NCBI GenBank assembly: GCA_036405135.1
Contig: DASWYF010000031.1
Location: 1 to 64,000, forward strand
Length of the DNA: 64,000 bases
Direction: 5' to 3'
Source of the DNA: Verrucomicrobiia bacterium
GTDB taxonomy: Bacteria > Verrucomicrobiota > Verrucomicrobiia > Limisphaerales > JAEYXS01
Made by a program: the position numbers and the translations under genes. Below the pieces are notes generated by a model. It was not told the DNA's origin. It ran no database searches and saw only the letters and a list, made by a program, of their open reading frames with translations. Shown piece by piece: positions 63,836-64,000 of the stretch (its first letter is position 1; each line of letters starts with the position of its first letter).

Positions 63836-64000
63836 ATGAGCAACCAGCAGGACGGAGCCGGCCAATGGAACATCCAGGCGGCGCGCACTCTTTACAACGT
63901 TGATCGTTGGGGCGCGAAATATTTCGACATCAACGAACAAGGCAACGTCGCGGTCACGCCTCTTCAGGAAGCCGGTGCCAGCGTCGATATCACCGACGTC
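63836..64000 (+). CDS. speA: Biosynthetic arginine decarboxylase SpeA, N-terminal part
   Basis: The first 55 codons are present and the frame runs off the right edge. The sequence WNIQAARTLYNVDRWGAKYF followed by DINEQGNVAVTP matches the start of SpeA-type arginine decarboxylases, where the N-terminal YNVxxWGxxYFDINExGxV block is conserved. The enzyme converts arginine to agmatine with PLP, the first step of one polyamine route. ATG 63836 is used; no strong Shine-Dalgarno is visible. The PLP lysine and substrate site are outside the window. Confidence 0.88.
   Translation, partial: MSNQQDGAGQWNIQAARTLYNVDRWGAKYFDINEQGNVAVTPLQEAGASVDITDV

Overview
The window looks like a chromosomal segment of a free-living bacterium of the Verrucomicrobiota, most likely the Pedosphaera/Limisphaerales side. 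This rests on gene families and style, not on a database search: a huge secreted RHS protein with LamG and Ig-like modules, a MoxR-DUF58-Bat-type operon ending in a caspase-fold protein, DUF4159, Kelch and Rieske proteins sharing a C-terminal module, and intergenic spaces full of degenerate palindromic and direct repeats. No phage, transposase, integrase or CRISPR array was seen.

Layout. (1) 1-18186, minus: one uninterrupted frame of at least 6062 codons, running off the left edge. It encodes an exported protein with an N-terminal beta-rich region, 17 tandem Ig/cadherin-like repeats, a beta-propeller-like segment, four PKD+LamG pairs and a long RHS/YD-repeat core. About 1.2 kb of non-coding leader follows. 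(2) 19.4-21.5 kb: an ankyrin protein, a three-hairpin repeat, tRNA-Arg(ACG) and a small membrane protein with an L7/L12-like tail. (3) 21.5-25.6 kb, minus: a four-gene ABC export operon (ATPase, two permeases, HlyD-type adaptor). (4) 25.9-28.3 kb: an M48 peptidase fused to a TerB-like domain, and a small membrane protein. (5) 28.4-40.8 kb, minus: a seven-gene operon (DUF4159, MoxR ATPase, DUF58, BatA-type vWA, 1286-aa DUF4175-like membrane protein, vWA/GATase protein, caspase-fold protein without a catalytic Cys). Six of the genes are packed within 6 bp of the next or overlap it. (6) 41-50.8 kb: mostly housekeeping genes (yacG, MGMT-like, CnoX-type thioredoxin, Sel1 proteins, NADAR, CCA-adding enzyme, DEAD-box helicase, a short GspE/PulE ATPase, a metallophosphoesterase). 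(7) 50.8-54.6 kb: a cyclic-nucleotide-fold protein, an outer-membrane barrel with a strong terminator, and a three-gene operon of group III truncated hemoglobin, NsrR-type Rrf2 regulator and a secreted CxxCH heme protein, preceded by a near-consensus NsrR operator. (8) 54.7-64 kb: RdgB, a Tat-exported Rieske protein, a YfhO-like membrane protein with a methyltransferase, a Nif3-family protein, a doubled seven-bladed Kelch protein, and the first 55 codons of arginine decarboxylase SpeA.

The best candidate for an undescribed system is the nitric-oxide-responsive operon at 52346-54590. Operator, sensor and globin fit known NO biology, but the translationally coupled periplasmic mono-heme protein is from an uncharacterised family. 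The second is the seven-gene MoxR/Bat operon with a pseudo-caspase. Coordinates come from reading the sequence directly. Start codons were reassigned wherever upstream in-frame extension looked spurious. Family names rest on motif recognition only.
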